Below are positions 8,499 through 16,724 of a stretch of 64,000 nucleotides of DNA, piece after piece; the first letter of the stretch is position 1; every line of letters begins with the position of its first letter. The DNA is from JBEVJC01 sp040510375 (GTDB lineage Bacteria > Bacteroidota > Bacteroidia > Chitinophagales > Chitinophagaceae). Location: NCBI GenBank assembly GCA_040510375.1, contig JBEVJC010000025.1, positions 124,001 to 188,000 of the forward strand, given 5' to 3'. The notes under the pieces are model-generated. The model saw only the letters and a program-made list of their open reading frames with translations. It ran no database searches and was not told where the DNA came from. The translations under genes were made by a program, and so were the position numbers.

Positions 8499-8527
8499 AA
8501 GGGTAAACAATTAAATAACTGGGTACA

Positions 8528-8725
8528 ATGCCTAAAGTTAAAACGAACTCCAGTGCCAAGAAACGTTTCAAGGTAACCGGCACCGGAAAGATCATGCATC
8601 AGAAGAGTTTTAAACGTCACATCCTGACTAAAAAATCCAAGAAACGTAAACGTAACATGCGCAAGGACGGAACAGTTGCCGATTCACATCTGCACTTTGT
8701 AAAACGTCTTTTACGCCTGAAGTAA
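8528..8725 (+). CDS. rpmI: 50S ribosomal protein L35
   Basis: A 65-residue basic protein of the large subunit. It shows the L35 hallmarks: start MPKVKTNSSAKKRFKVTGTG, the central SFKRHILTKKSKKRKR and a C-terminal RLLRLK. Length is exactly usual. It is followed 59 bases later by rplT, the universal partner, and is driven by its own promoter because infC lies 3 kb upstream beyond a protease gene. Confidence 0.98.
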   Translation: MPKVKTNSSAKKRFKVTGTGKIMHQKSFKRHILTKKSKKRKRNMRKDGTVADSHLHFVKRLLRLK

Positions 8726-8784
8726 TCATCAGGGTAACACCCCGGTGATACGTTATTATTTTTAAAATTTAAACTCTTTAAGAT

Positions 8785-9129
8785 ATGCCTCGTTCAAAAA
8801 ATGCCGTCGCCTCCAAGGCCCGCAGGAAAAAAATATTAAAACAAGCCAAAGGTTATTACGGAAAACGTAAGAATGTTCTTACCGTAGCCAAAAACGTTGT
8901 TGAGAAAGGTATGACCTACATGTTTGTAGGCCGTAAGCTCAAGAAAAGGGAATACCGCTCACTCTGGATCGCCCGGATCAACGCCGCTGTGCGTGCCGAA
9001 GGGATGACCTATTCTGAGTTCATCAACAAGCTGACGAAAAAAGGGATCACCCTCGACCGTAAGGTCCTGGCTGACCTGGCAATGAACAACCCGGAAACTT
9101 TCAAGAGCCTGGTTGATTCGGTAAAATAA
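8785..9129 (+). CDS. rplT: 50S ribosomal protein L20
   Basis: A 114-residue protein needed early in 50S assembly. It is recognised by MPRSKNAVASKARRKKILKQAKGYYG, RKLKKREYRSLWIARINAA and the C-terminal globular part ending FKSLVDSVK. Length is usual. In other bacteria L20 represses its own operon by binding leader RNA; a candidate leader structure precedes rpmI here. A terminator follows at 9147-9178. Confidence 0.98.
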   Translation: MPRSKNAVASKARRKKILKQAKGYYGKRKNVLTVAKNVVEKGMTYMFVGRKLKKREYRSLWIARINAAVRAEGMTYSEFINKLTKKGITLDRKVLADLAMNNPETFKSLVDSVK

Positions 9130-9146
9130 ACTGGAACAAAATTTTG

Positions 9147-9178
9147 AAAGGGCTATACCTGAGGGTGTAGCCCTTTTT
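9147..9178 (+). terminator. Intrinsic terminator after rplT
   Basis: AAAGGGCTATACC (9147-9159) pairs with GGTGTAGCCCTTT (9164-9176) around the loop TGAG, with one wobble. A run of five T at 9174-9178 completes it. Confidence 0.85.
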
Positions 9179-9297
9179 CATTTCGGGTAGTACCGGTTGT
9201 TGATACCATCGTTATGCAATCACAGGCCGCTGCAGGGGTTAGCCCTGCCCGGTTACAGCGGTCGCGCCTGGCGGCATTCAGGGGCCCTCAGTATTTT

Positions 9298-9330
9298 TTG
9301 ACGCAGGCATCGATCATTATTCTACATTTG
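9298..9330 (+). promoter_or_regulatory. Probable promoter of the arginine decarboxylase gene
   Basis: TTG at 9298-9300 and TACATTTG at 9323-9330 match both Bacteroidota elements, but the spacer is 22 bases, slightly longer than the usual 19-21. A start near 9336 would leave a leader of about 37 bases. Confidence 0.45.
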
Positions 9331-9372
9331 TACCCAAAATATATTAATCATACGAACCCCAGTAATTACTAA

Positions 9373-10773
9373 ATGAATAATACGTACGGCGACCTGGTCA
9401 ATCAGACCTTTAATTTTCCCCAGGAAGGTTTTGATGTGGTAGACGGATATCTTCAGTATAACCATTTGAACATAAAAGCACTGATCGACAAATACGGCAC
9501 TCCGATGAAGCTGACCTACCTGCCAAAAATCGGGATGCAGATCAACAAGGCCAAAACGATGTTCGCCAACGCTTTCAAAAAACACAAATACGAAGGCAAA
9601 TATTTTTACTGTTACTGTACCAAGAGTTCCCATTTCAGTTTTGTAGTGGAAGAAGCGCTCAAACATGAGATCCACCTGGAGACTTCCTATGCCTACGATA
9701 TAGAGATCATCAAAAAATTATACGAAAAGAAAAAGATCAATAAAGACATTCATATCATCTGTAACGGGTACAAACAGAAAGGTTATACCCGCCGTATCGC
9801 CAACCTGCTCAATACCGGATTCTCCAATGTGATCCCCATCCTTGACAACAAGGAAGAACTGAGGGAATATGCAAAATCGGTAAAGGTTCCGTTCAAACTC
9901 GGCATCCGGGTGGCTGCGGAAGAAGAACCTACTTTCCCTTTTTATACATCCCGGCTGGGGATCCGGGCAAAGGATATCCTGGAATTTTATGTAGACCGTA
10001 TTGAAGGTTATGAAAGTAAGTTCCAGCTTAAAATGCTGCATATCTTCCTGAATAAAGGGATCAAGGATGATGTGTATTACTGGAGTGAACTGAATAAGGT
10101 TATCAATCTCTACTGCCAGCTTAAGAAGATTTGTCCCGAACTTGATTCAATCAACATTGGTGGCGGGTTCCCGATCAAACACTCCCTGGGTTTTGAATAC
10201 GATTACCAGTTTATGATCAACGAGATCGTTGGTAATATCAAGTCGGCCTGCAAAAAAGCAAAAGTGCCAATGCCCAATATCTTTACCGAGTTCGGCAGTT
10301 TCACAGTAGGTGAAAGCATGGCGCATATTTACAGCGTGATTGGTGAAAAGGTGCAGAACGACCGCGAAACCTGGTACATGATCGATTCATCATTTATCAC
10401 TACACTGCCCGATACCTGGGGCATTGGTGAAAAATTCCTGATGTTACCGGTGAATAAATGGGATAATGAATACCAGCGTGTGGTGCTGGGCGGTATTACC
10501 TGCGACAGCCACGACTACTACGATTCGGAAGAACATATCAATGAAGTATTCCTTCCCAAAGCAGAAGGCGAAGAACCGCTGTATGTAGGGTTCTTCCATA
10601 CCGGTGCCTACCAGGACCAGATCAGCGGATACGGCGGGATCAAACACTGCCTGATTCCCTCACCCAAGCATATCATTGTGGGTCATGATAAAAATGGTAA
10701 ACTGGTCGACTGGGTTTATGCAAAGGAGCAGACTGCACAGAGTATGCTGAAGATCCTGGGTTACGTTAAATAA
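9373..10773 (+). CDS. speA: Arginine decarboxylase, PLP fold-III family
   Basis: The 466-residue protein belongs to the alanine-racemase-fold PLP decarboxylases, which act on Arg, Orn, Lys or diaminopimelate. The PLP lysine is probably K84 (YCYCTKSSH). NIGGGFP and TEFGSFTVGESMAHIYSV are cofactor phosphate-binding and active-site segments. C377 (GGITCDSHDYYD) fits the cysteine-aspartate motif given by the second subunit. Bacteroidota annotate this length and sequence type as SpeA, which makes agmatine for polyamine synthesis; substrate choice is from recall, not from residues. It has its own probable promoter and a strong terminator, so it is monocistronic. No speB-like agmatinase neighbour is seen. 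Confidence 0.85.
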   Translation: MNNTYGDLVNQTFNFPQEGFDVVDGYLQYNHLNIKALIDKYGTPMKLTYLPKIGMQINKAKTMFANAFKKHKYEGKYFYCYCTKSSHFSFVVEEALKHEIHLETSYAYDIEIIKKLYEKKKINKDIHIICNGYKQKGYTRRIANLLNTGFSNVIPILDNKEELREYAKSVKVPFKLGIRVAAEEEPTFPFYTSRLGIRAKDILEFYVDRIEGYESKFQLKMLHIFLNKGIKDDVYYWSELNKVINLYCQLKKICPELDSINIGGGFPIKHSLGFEYDYQFMINEIVGNIKSACKKAKVPMPNIFTEFGSFTVGESMAHIYSVIGEKVQNDRETWYMIDSSFITTLPDTWGIGEKFLMLPVNKWDNEYQRVVLGGITCDSHDYYDSEEHINEVFLPKAEGEEPLYVGFFHTGAYQDQISGYGGIKHCLIPSPKHIIVGHDKNGKLVDWVYAKEQTAQSMLKILGYVK

Positions 10774-10776
10774 ATT

Positions 10777-10815
10777 AAACCAGTTGTCCCCCGTCTGGCA
10801 GGGGACAACTGGTTT
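10777..10815 (+). terminator. Strong intrinsic terminator after speA
   Basis: A 15-bp perfect inverted repeat (10777-10791 with 10801-10815) around a 9-base loop runs from AAACCAGTTGTCCCC to its complement. It has A-rich and T-rich flanks and could stop transcription in both directions, serving the minus-strand lipoprotein gene as well. Confidence 0.88.
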
Positions 10816-10900
10816 ATATTCCATATAGTCCTGGGTACGATTACTACTTTCCGATACAGATTAAAAACGGGCTGATGAACACTTGCAACAGGATACCGGT

Positions 10901-11218
10901 TTATCTCCGGCGACCACTCCTGCGCCAGTCGTTATATTGGTGGTGATGATGGTAACTCCGGTGTACATAATGCCGGTCGAGATAGTACCTGTTATCATAT
11001 CCTCGCCAGTAGGTATAACCCTGTGGACTCCGGTAATAATATCTTCCGTCCCTGTAACGACTGATGGGCATTCCGGGACCGGCATTGATGATCAGGGATA
11101 CTGAAGTACGGGGTGGTGGTGGCGGGTACGACTGGTACTGGCGACCTGAACTGCAGCTGCTGAATGCCACCGCAATAACCAGTAAAACAACCACCGGGAG
11201 AATTCTTATTTTTTTCAT
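10901..11218 (-). CDS. Small Tyr/Arg/His-rich lipoprotein of unknown function
   Basis: The 105 residues start with a lipoprotein signal (MKKIRILPVVVLLVIAVAFSSC), with the lipidated Cys near residue 22. A Pro-rich stretch (SYPPPPPR) follows, then a C-terminal half rich in Tyr, Arg and His (DGRYYYRSPQGYTYWRGYDN, then HHHH). No enzyme motif is seen. It should sit in the inner or outer membrane facing the periplasm. Similar small Y/R/H-rich lipoproteins are scattered in Bacteroidota without assigned role. It is convergent with speA and divergent from the 11279 gene. Confidence 0.65.
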   Translation of the reverse strand: MKKIRILPVVVLLVIAVAFSSCSSGRQYQSYPPPPPRTSVSLIINAGPGMPISRYRDGRYYYRSPQGYTYWRGYDNRYYLDRHYVHRSYHHHHQYNDWRRSGRRR

Positions 11219-11278
11219 ACAGAATTATTTAACCTGAGACTGGAAAAAATCCTCCAGGTTCAATCCAAACTTGTTAAT

Positions 11279-11731
11279 ATGAGATCCTTTTTATTATTCT
11301 TAACAACCTCCTTCATCTGTACCTTAGTTTCAGCACAATCTGCCGAGGATTCGGTAAAGACAGCCATCAACACCATGTTCACCGCGATGAGAACAGCCGA
11401 TGAAAAATTATTCTGGTCTGTTATGTCCGACAGCGTGATCCTTCAGGGTATCAGTAAAAATAAAGAGGGCAGGACGGTAATCCTGTCCGAAGATGTAAAA
11501 AGCTTCGCCCGTTTTATCGGCCTTTCCAAAAAAGATTCACTGGATGAACGGATAAGTTTCGATGTAGTGAAAACAGATGGACCACTGGCCATTGCCTGGA
11601 CTCCGTATACTTTTTATTATAACGGAAAATTCAGCCACTGCGGAGTCAACAGCTTCCAGCTTGTACGTATGAATGGGTTGTGGAAGATCCAGTATATAAT
11701 CGATACAAGGAGGAAGGATAATTGTAAATAA
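11279..11731 (+). CDS. Secreted NTF2-like/SnoaL-fold protein
   Basis: A 150-residue protein with a signal peptide (MRSFLLFLTTSFICTLVSAQ). The rest follows the NTF2-like pattern of a small cone-shaped alpha+beta fold. An N-terminal helix pair (SVKTAINTMFTAMRTADEKLFWSVMSDSVILQG) is followed by strands ending WTPYTFYYNGKFSHCGVNSFQLVRMNGLWKIQYIIDTRR. Members include enzymes and ligand binders, so no activity is assigned. Exported location is likely. It converges with the gene at 11750-13006, only 18 bases away. Confidence 0.75.
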   Translation: MRSFLLFLTTSFICTLVSAQSAEDSVKTAINTMFTAMRTADEKLFWSVMSDSVILQGISKNKEGRTVILSEDVKSFARFIGLSKKDSLDERISFDVVKTDGPLAIAWTPYTFYYNGKFSHCGVNSFQLVRMNGLWKIQYIIDTRRKDNCK

Positions 11732-11749
11732 GCTGACTCCCCGCGCGAA

Positions 11750-13006
11750 TTATTTTTTACTCAGTCCGTATTTCTTACGCACTTTTTTACTGTTCATATA
11801 CCGGGTGAGTTCTGCCTCAGACATACTCGACACGGCTTCCAGCGGAATATCGACAAGTTGTGTACGAACCTGTCGCACTTCATCCCGTAACCTTGCTGTT
11901 TTCTGCTGGATATCCGGATCACGTTCGCCCACCAGCTGGTTTTCCCGTTCCATATAATCAAGCCGCCGGATAGCAGAACGGATCACTGCAGCCTGGTTCT
12001 GTTCAACCGTTTTGTTTGGTGCAGTTGCTTCCTTGATCGGCGTAAGTGCTACACCCACCGATGGAAGGACCTTACCGGTATTCTGCGAGGAAGTACTCGC
12101 TGATGTATTCAGGATGGTACCTGTAAGCGCCGTGCTGGCAGCGGTGAGATCAAAACCGGTCCGGGCACCCTTGGTTCCCCTTACTTTTTTATCAAGCTGG
12201 AAGAACGCGAACTTCAACTGGAGTACATAATTGTTCAGGTCAGCCACCACAGCGGCATGCTCCTGTACGGCATAAGGATAATTCAATGCATCTTTTACCG
12301 TAACCCGCACAGAGGCCGTATCCTTTACACTGAACCTGGTAGAACCAACAAAACTCAGCACAACGGTCTTTTGTGAATTGGTATCTTTTGCGGAAACAAA
12401 ATCAAACGAAGGAGTCCAGCTAAACTGTTCATCACAATGTTTAACGAGGTTGTATCCGGTGATCGGAACACTGCTGCTGAACAGTATATCTTCAATGGGG
12501 AAATTCCCTGCTTCACAGAGCACCGTAAAATTAACCGGCTGTCCTTCTTCAATAACCAGGTTATTGGATACTGTGAATTTTATCTTCGGATTGATGATCT
12601 CGGTATTGAAGAATACCAGGGTAAAACTGGTATCAATATGATCGGCCGGATTGTTCAGGCTCTGCACACCAAGTTTAACATTATATTCCTGGTCGTACCG
12701 GAGTTTACCGGAAAGGAAAAAAGCCCGGTCGGCCTTATAACTCAGCAACCCGTTGTCCTTGTTGATCTTCATACCGGCGGGAGAATTACGCAGGTACCAG
12801 TAGTATTTCTTCTGATCCTTGTTAATTGATAACTGGTACAACAACATCGAATCCACCTGCAGCGTAAAATAGGGGTTGAGATTAGTGATCCGCAGCGGCG
12901 TGTCGGGAATCACCGCCGGAACTGCCGGAACGGTATCGGTAACCTGCGCCACCATCTGATTCACTGAAACAATAAAAAATAACGAAATGAAACAGCTTTT
13001 CCGCAT
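11750..13006 (-). CDS. Secreted protein with Ig/cadherin-like repeats, unknown function
   Basis: The 418-residue protein starts with a signal peptide (MRKSCFISLFFIVSVNQMVAQ). Residues about 35-230 hold two beta-sandwich-like segments. The first has YYWYLRNSPAGMKINKDNGLLSYKAD, the pattern of putative-Ig or cadherin-like domains. The second runs NLVIEEGQPVNFTVLCEAGNFP and FSWTPSFDFV. A helical C-terminal region follows, ending ELTRYMNSKKVRKKYGLSKK. This looks like an envelope structural or binding protein. No catalytic motif is visible and no named family is assigned. It is alone on its strand between a convergent neighbour and the Hsp20 gene. Confidence 0.75.
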   Translation of the reverse strand: MRKSCFISLFFIVSVNQMVAQVTDTVPAVPAVIPDTPLRITNLNPYFTLQVDSMLLYQLSINKDQKKYYWYLRNSPAGMKINKDNGLLSYKADRAFFLSGKLRYDQEYNVKLGVQSLNNPADHIDTSFTLVFFNTEIINPKIKFTVSNNLVIEEGQPVNFTVLCEAGNFPIEDILFSSSVPITGYNLVKHCDEQFSWTPSFDFVSAKDTNSQKTVVLSFVGSTRFSVKDTASVRVTVKDALNYPYAVQEHAAVVADLNNYVLQLKFAFFQLDKKVRGTKGARTGFDLTAASTALTGTILNTSASTSSQNTGKVLPSVGVALTPIKEATAPNKTVEQNQAAVIRSAIRRLDYMERENQLVGERDPDIQQKTARLRDEVRQVRTQLVDIPLEAVSSMSEAELTRYMNSKKVRKKYGLSKK

Positions 13007-13090
13007 CCCCGATTAATTTTTGGTGTAGGTGGCGTAAAATTAATTGTTTTGACATTAATATACGCGGTTGCAGTGTTCCTGTTCAGATTA

Positions 13091-13124
13091 AAAAGAAAAC
13101 CCCACCGTGGAAACGGCGGGGTTT
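13091..13124 (-). terminator. Intrinsic terminator after the Hsp20 gene
   Basis: AAACCCC-A-CCGT, loop GGAA, ACGG-C-GGGGTTT (13097-13124) is an 11-bp stem with one mismatch. Read on the minus strand it is followed by TTTTCTTTTT, placing it downstream of the small heat-shock gene. Confidence 0.8.
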
Positions 13125-13156
13125 AAACCAAAACCAACTGCTTATGAGAAAGATTC

Positions 13157-13585
13157 TTACTGAATATTAATTTGCTGTGACGGTACTTTGACTTCAGCCT
13201 TCTTTGGAAGGTTTAAATTAAGTATACCATTAACATATTTAGCTTCGATAGAGTTCGCGTCGATCTTTTCATCCAGTGTAAAAGTTCTCTTAAAAGAACT
13301 GATCCTGTGCTCGCGGCGGATCTGCTTCCCTGTTTCACCTGCTGCTGCTTCTTTAACCTCGGCGGAAATAGAGAGGATCTGTTGATCAACGTTTACCTTA
13401 AAATCATTTTTTTCAAAACCTGGTGCAACCACTTCTATCTGGTAACCCGATTCTTTTTCAATAATATTAACGGGTACAAATTTGTTGTCGTTCCTGAATG
13501 CAACCGGGAACTCGGTAAAAATATCGTCTACAAGATTGTTGATAGTGCGTTGCAACGGCTGGCGGTTAAATCTTACGTGTGTCAT
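13157..13585 (-). CDS. Small heat-shock protein, Hsp20/alpha-crystallin family
   Basis: A 142-residue ATP-independent chaperone that holds unfolding proteins. The alpha-crystallin domain spans about residues 37-130: VPVNIIEKESGYQIEVVAPGFEKNDFKV, a central EHRISSFKRTFTLDEKID, and the closing signature GILNLNLPKK. The C-terminal tail holds QINIQ in place of the usual I-x-I anchor. The N-terminal arm (LVDDIFTEF) is short. Length is typical. It is monocistronic with its own terminator; no clear -7 promoter was found upstream, which might mean a stress sigma factor or poor match. Confidence 0.95.
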   Translation of the reverse strand: MTHVRFNRQPLQRTINNLVDDIFTEFPVAFRNDNKFVPVNIIEKESGYQIEVVAPGFEKNDFKVNVDQQILSISAEVKEAAAGETGKQIRREHRISSFKRTFTLDEKIDANSIEAKYVNGILNLNLPKKAEVKVPSQQINIQ

Positions 13586-13762
13586 GACTTAGTGATTTTG
13601 TTTTTGAATTTTTATTTTGATATGGACTCTTTTTCAAACCCTGTACCAGCCCATTTTTGCTGCCAGTGAGGCAACTATCCGGTAATCAACCTGTTAAATT
13701 GACACTATTCATACATTAAGGGTGACATTGCGGCATGTTTTCAGAAGGATGAACTTTTTTGA

Positions 13763-13770
13763 TACTTTTG
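13763..13770 (+). promoter_or_regulatory. -7 element TACTTTTG before the bacilliredoxin gene
   Basis: It matches TAnnTTTG and lies 29 bases before the chosen start. No TTG at the -33 spacing. It supports the shorter protein start, since the upstream in-frame extension would begin before the promoter. Confidence 0.4.
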
Positions 13771-13799
13771 TGTTCCATAATTACTTAAATCATTCAAAT

Positions 13800-14216
13800 A
13801 TGTATCCTGAAGAAATTGTTGTTCCGATGAAGGAAGAACTTACCGATAACGGTTTTTCTGAACTTATTTCTGCTGCTGAAGTGGATTCACAATTATCAAA
13901 AGAAGGCACCACGCTGGTGATGATCAATTCAGTTTGTGGTTGTTCGGCAGGCAGTGCACGTCCTGGAGTATTGATGGCGGTGGCCAATGCGAAGACAAAA
14001 CCTGATTTCCTTACCACCAGTTTCGCTGGTTTTGATGTGGAAGCGGTTCAGTCGTTACGTGAGCATCTTCTTCCTTATCCTCCTTCTTCACCAGCAATTG
14101 CCTTGTTCAAGAATGGCCAGCTGGTACATTTCATTGAGCGTCACCAGATCGAAGGCAGACCTGCCCAGATGATCGCGCATAACCTGATTGGAGCGTTTGA
14201 AGAGCATTGTGCTTAA
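13800..14216 (+). CDS. BrxA/BrxB-type bacilliredoxin
   Basis: The start at MYPEEIV (13800) gives 138 residues, the usual family length. A longer frame from 13722 would add 26 unrelated residues and overlap the promoter. The thioredoxin-like fold carries the C-G-C motif at C46 and C48 (NSVCGCSAGSARP), diagnostic of the DUF1094 bacilliredoxins. In Bacillus these remove bacillithiol from modified proteins. Whether this organism makes bacillithiol or another thiol is not visible here. A terminator follows directly, so it is transcribed alone. Confidence 0.92.
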   Translation: MYPEEIVVPMKEELTDNGFSELISAAEVDSQLSKEGTTLVMINSVCGCSAGSARPGVLMAVANAKTKPDFLTTSFAGFDVEAVQSLREHLLPYPPSSPAIALFKNGQLVHFIERHQIEGRPAQMIAHNLIGAFEEHCA

Positions 14217-14237
14217 AATTTATCGTTACTGAGGTAG

Positions 14238-14270
14238 GTGCCTTTCTGGGAAGAAAGGCACTTTATTTTA
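14238..14270 (+). terminator. Intrinsic terminator between the bacilliredoxin gene and lgt
   Basis: GTGCCTTTCT (14238-14247), loop GGGA, AGAAAGGCAC (14252-14261), then TTTATTTTA. It lies inside the false upstream extension of the lgt frame and so argues for the lgt start at 14325. Confidence 0.85.
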
Positions 14271-14324
14271 CGGTACGTTCCATTTCCATTGTATATTCGC
14301 CAGCTTAACAATAAGCACTATTGC

Positions 14325-15494
14325 ATGTATCCCAATCTCTACTTTGCCTTTAAAGATCTGTTTGGTGTGGAGTGGCCGTTCCTTCGCTTTGTCAATTCAT
14401 TCGGGTTTTTTGTCGCCATTGCGTTTATCCTCTCAGCGCTTGTACTGGCTGCTGAACTGAAACGGAAGAGCCGCGAGGGCTTGCTTAAACCAACAGAGAT
14501 CCAGGTCACCGTTGGTCACCCGGCAACAGCCGGGGAGATCCTCCTCAATTTTTTACTGGGTTTTTTACTGGGATACAAGATCATTGCCCTGTTCATTATG
14601 GACAGCTCTGCCACAGAGGACCCACAGGCATTTATATTTTCCACCATCGGCAGCTGGCCTGCCGGTATCCTGGTGGGACTGGTCTTTGCCGGATTAAAAT
14701 GGTACGAAAAGAATAAACAAAAATTACCTGCACCTGAAAAACGTACTATCCGGATCTGGCCGCACGACCGGGTAGGGGAGATTACCATACTGGCTTTAAT
14801 CTTCGGGCTGATCGGTGCCAAGATGTTTGATATTTTTGAGAACTGGAACGATTTCCTGCAAAAGCCCTCTTCTTATTTATTATCTCCATCGGGACTTACC
14901 TTTTACGGCGGACTGATCTGTGCCGCACTGGCCATCTGGTTTTATGCCCGCAAAAACAATATCGGGTTCTGGCATCTCAATGATGCAGCAGCACCTGCAC
15001 TGATGCTGGCCTATGGTCTTGGACGTATCGGCTGCCAGGTAGCAGGTGACGGCGACTGGGGAATTCCCAATACCCGTCCCAATCCGTACAGCTGGCTGCC
15101 CGACTGGATGTGGTCGTACCGCTATCCCCATAATGTAAATGAAACTGGTGATCCGATTGCCGGATGTGTGGGCAAATATTGTAATGAATTAAGGGTTGGT
15201 CACTGGCCAACTCCTTTCTATGAGATCATCATGGCCTTGCTACTGTTCCTTGTGCTCTGGTCGCTCCGCAAAAAAATCAGGGTACCGGGAAAGTTATTTG
15301 CCCTCTACCTGATGTTTAATGGCCTGGAACGGTTTTTCATTGAGAAAATCCGGGAGAATACCAGAATGGATCTATTTGGTTTCCATCCCACACAGGCCGA
15401 AGTGATATCCACCCTGATTTTCCTGACCGGGCTGGTACTCTGGTTCACCCTGAAGAAAAAGAGCCCCAAACAGGTGGTTCCGAACCAGGCCTGA
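14325..15494 (+). CDS. lgt: Prolipoprotein diacylglyceryl transferase
   Basis: Inner-membrane enzyme that moves diacylglyceryl from phosphatidylglycerol to the lipobox Cys of prelipoproteins, the first step for the many lipoproteins in this window. The chosen start MYPNLYFAF gives 389 residues, longer than the enterobacterial enzyme (about 290). About seven hydrophobic segments are visible. The family signature appears as GLGRIGCQVAGDGDWG (G233 to about G246), a Bacteroidota variant of the GRxGNFxN motif. FHPTQAEV follows near the C-terminus. The extra length is mostly a loop after the signature (PNTRPNPYSWLPDW onward). Good assignment, with moderate divergence from the model enzyme. Confidence 0.88.
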   Translation: MYPNLYFAFKDLFGVEWPFLRFVNSFGFFVAIAFILSALVLAAELKRKSREGLLKPTEIQVTVGHPATAGEILLNFLLGFLLGYKIIALFIMDSSATEDPQAFIFSTIGSWPAGILVGLVFAGLKWYEKNKQKLPAPEKRTIRIWPHDRVGEITILALIFGLIGAKMFDIFENWNDFLQKPSSYLLSPSGLTFYGGLICAALAIWFYARKNNIGFWHLNDAAAPALMLAYGLGRIGCQVAGDGDWGIPNTRPNPYSWLPDWMWSYRYPHNVNETGDPIAGCVGKYCNELRVGHWPTPFYEIIMALLLFLVLWSLRKKIRVPGKLFALYLMFNGLERFFIEKIRENTRMDLFGFHPTQAEVISTLIFLTGLVLWFTLKKKSPKQVVPNQA

Positions 15495-15626
15495 GGTCAC
15501 CGGCAAATGGCCTTAACGGCCAATAGCAGTGATTTCCAGCCATCGGGAAACTGAAAACGCAGTGTTAAACCAGTGCCTGTAATCAAGAATTATGAAGAAT
15601 CTCTATGAGATTTGGCTTTTGTGACG

Positions 15627-15634
15627 TATTTTTG
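15627..15634 (+). promoter_or_regulatory. -7 element TATTTTTG upstream of rpoD
   Basis: It matches TAnnTTTG; a start near 15640 would give a leader of about 90 bases. No TTG lies at the -33 distance. If functional, the primary sigma factor transcribes its own gene. Confidence 0.4.
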
Positions 15635-15728
15635 CCAATGGACTTGGACGGTTCTAGTTACTTCCCCTCTGCATTATCTTGCGAGTTAAGACTGTCTATT
15701 ATCGATTTATTTAAATACCTGATTCATT

Positions 15729-16586
15729 ATGAGGCAGCTAAAAATTGCTACCCAGATCACAAACAGAGATTCCCAGGCAGTTGAAAAGTACTTGCAGGAG
15801 ATTTCCAAAATTTCAATGATCACTCCCGAAGAAGAAACCACTTTAGCACAACGCATCAAGATGGGCGACCAGAAAGCGTTGGATAAACTGGTACAGGCGA
15901 ACCTTCGCTTCGTTGTATCTGTTGCCAAACAGTACCAGCATCAGGGTTTGTCGTTGAGTGATCTTATCAATGAAGGGAACCTGGGCCTGATCAAAGCGGC
16001 ACAACGTTTTGATGAGACCAAGGGTTTCAAATTCATCTCATACGCCGTATGGTGGATCCGTCAGTCAATCCTCCAGGCATTGGCCGAACAGGGTCGTCTG
16101 GTGCGTCTTCCACAGAACAAGATCGGAACGTATAATAAGGCCAACAAGGCCTATATGGCTTTCGAACAGGAACACGAACGGGAGCCTTCCACAGAAGAGC
16201 TCGCTGAATTGCTTGAAATGAGCGAAACAGAAATCAACAATATTTTCCAGAGTAATACCCGTCACACGTCGCTTGATGCCCCGGTGCATGAAGCAGAAGA
16301 TGTGGCAATGGGCGACCTGCTGGAAGGTGGCGACGATACCGATGATGATGTGATGAAGGATTCCCTGAGAAATGAGATCCGCCGTGTACTCAAATCGCTG
16401 AGCCCGCGTGAAGCAGAGATCGTAAACGCTTATTTCGGCCTCGATGGCGAACAGGGTGTAACGATCGAACAGATCGGGCAGAAATACGACCTCACCAAGG
16501 AACGTATCCGCCAGATTAAGGAACGGGCCATCAAACGTTTACAAAAAGCCAGGTATAGCAGCGCATTAAAGGCTTACCTCGGATAA
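15729..16586 (+). CDS. rpoD: Primary sigma factor RpoD/SigA, short Bacteroidota type
   Basis: The 285-residue sigma-70 directs core RNA polymerase to TTG/TAnnTTTG promoters. It lacks region 1.1 and the large non-conserved insert of the E. coli protein. Region 1.2 is DSQAVEKYLQEISKI. Region 2 includes NLRFVVSVAKQYQ, GLIKAAQRFD and the -10-reading helix FKFISYAVWWIRQSI. Region 3 is EREPSTEELAELLEMS. Region 4 carries the helix-turn-helix VTIEQIGQKYDLTKERIRQIKE. The acidic stretch before region 4 (EGGDDTDDDV) is usual for this lineage. It is alone, bounded by its own -7 element and a strong terminator. Confidence 0.96.
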   Translation: MRQLKIATQITNRDSQAVEKYLQEISKISMITPEEETTLAQRIKMGDQKALDKLVQANLRFVVSVAKQYQHQGLSLSDLINEGNLGLIKAAQRFDETKGFKFISYAVWWIRQSILQALAEQGRLVRLPQNKIGTYNKANKAYMAFEQEHEREPSTEELAELLEMSETEINNIFQSNTRHTSLDAPVHEAEDVAMGDLLEGGDDTDDDVMKDSLRNEIRRVLKSLSPREAEIVNAYFGLDGEQGVTIEQIGQKYDLTKERIRQIKERAIKRLQKARYSSALKAYLG

Positions 16587-16638
16587 AATAGCAGATCCGC
16601 CGGTTACGACCGGTGGAAATTCGGTGGGTTTTTTAGAG

Positions 16639-16672
16639 CAGCTCCGTCCTTTGGACCGGAGCTGTTTTTTTT
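16639..16672 (+). terminator. Intrinsic terminator after rpoD
   Basis: CAGCTCCG (16639-16646) pairs with CGGAGCTG (16657-16664), with an inner TCC/GGA extension, and is followed by eight T residues. Confidence 0.88.
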
Positions 16673-16724
16673 CACACCCCGATAAAAAATCCGCCCTTAT
16701 TATTTTACAACAGATTGCTACCCC

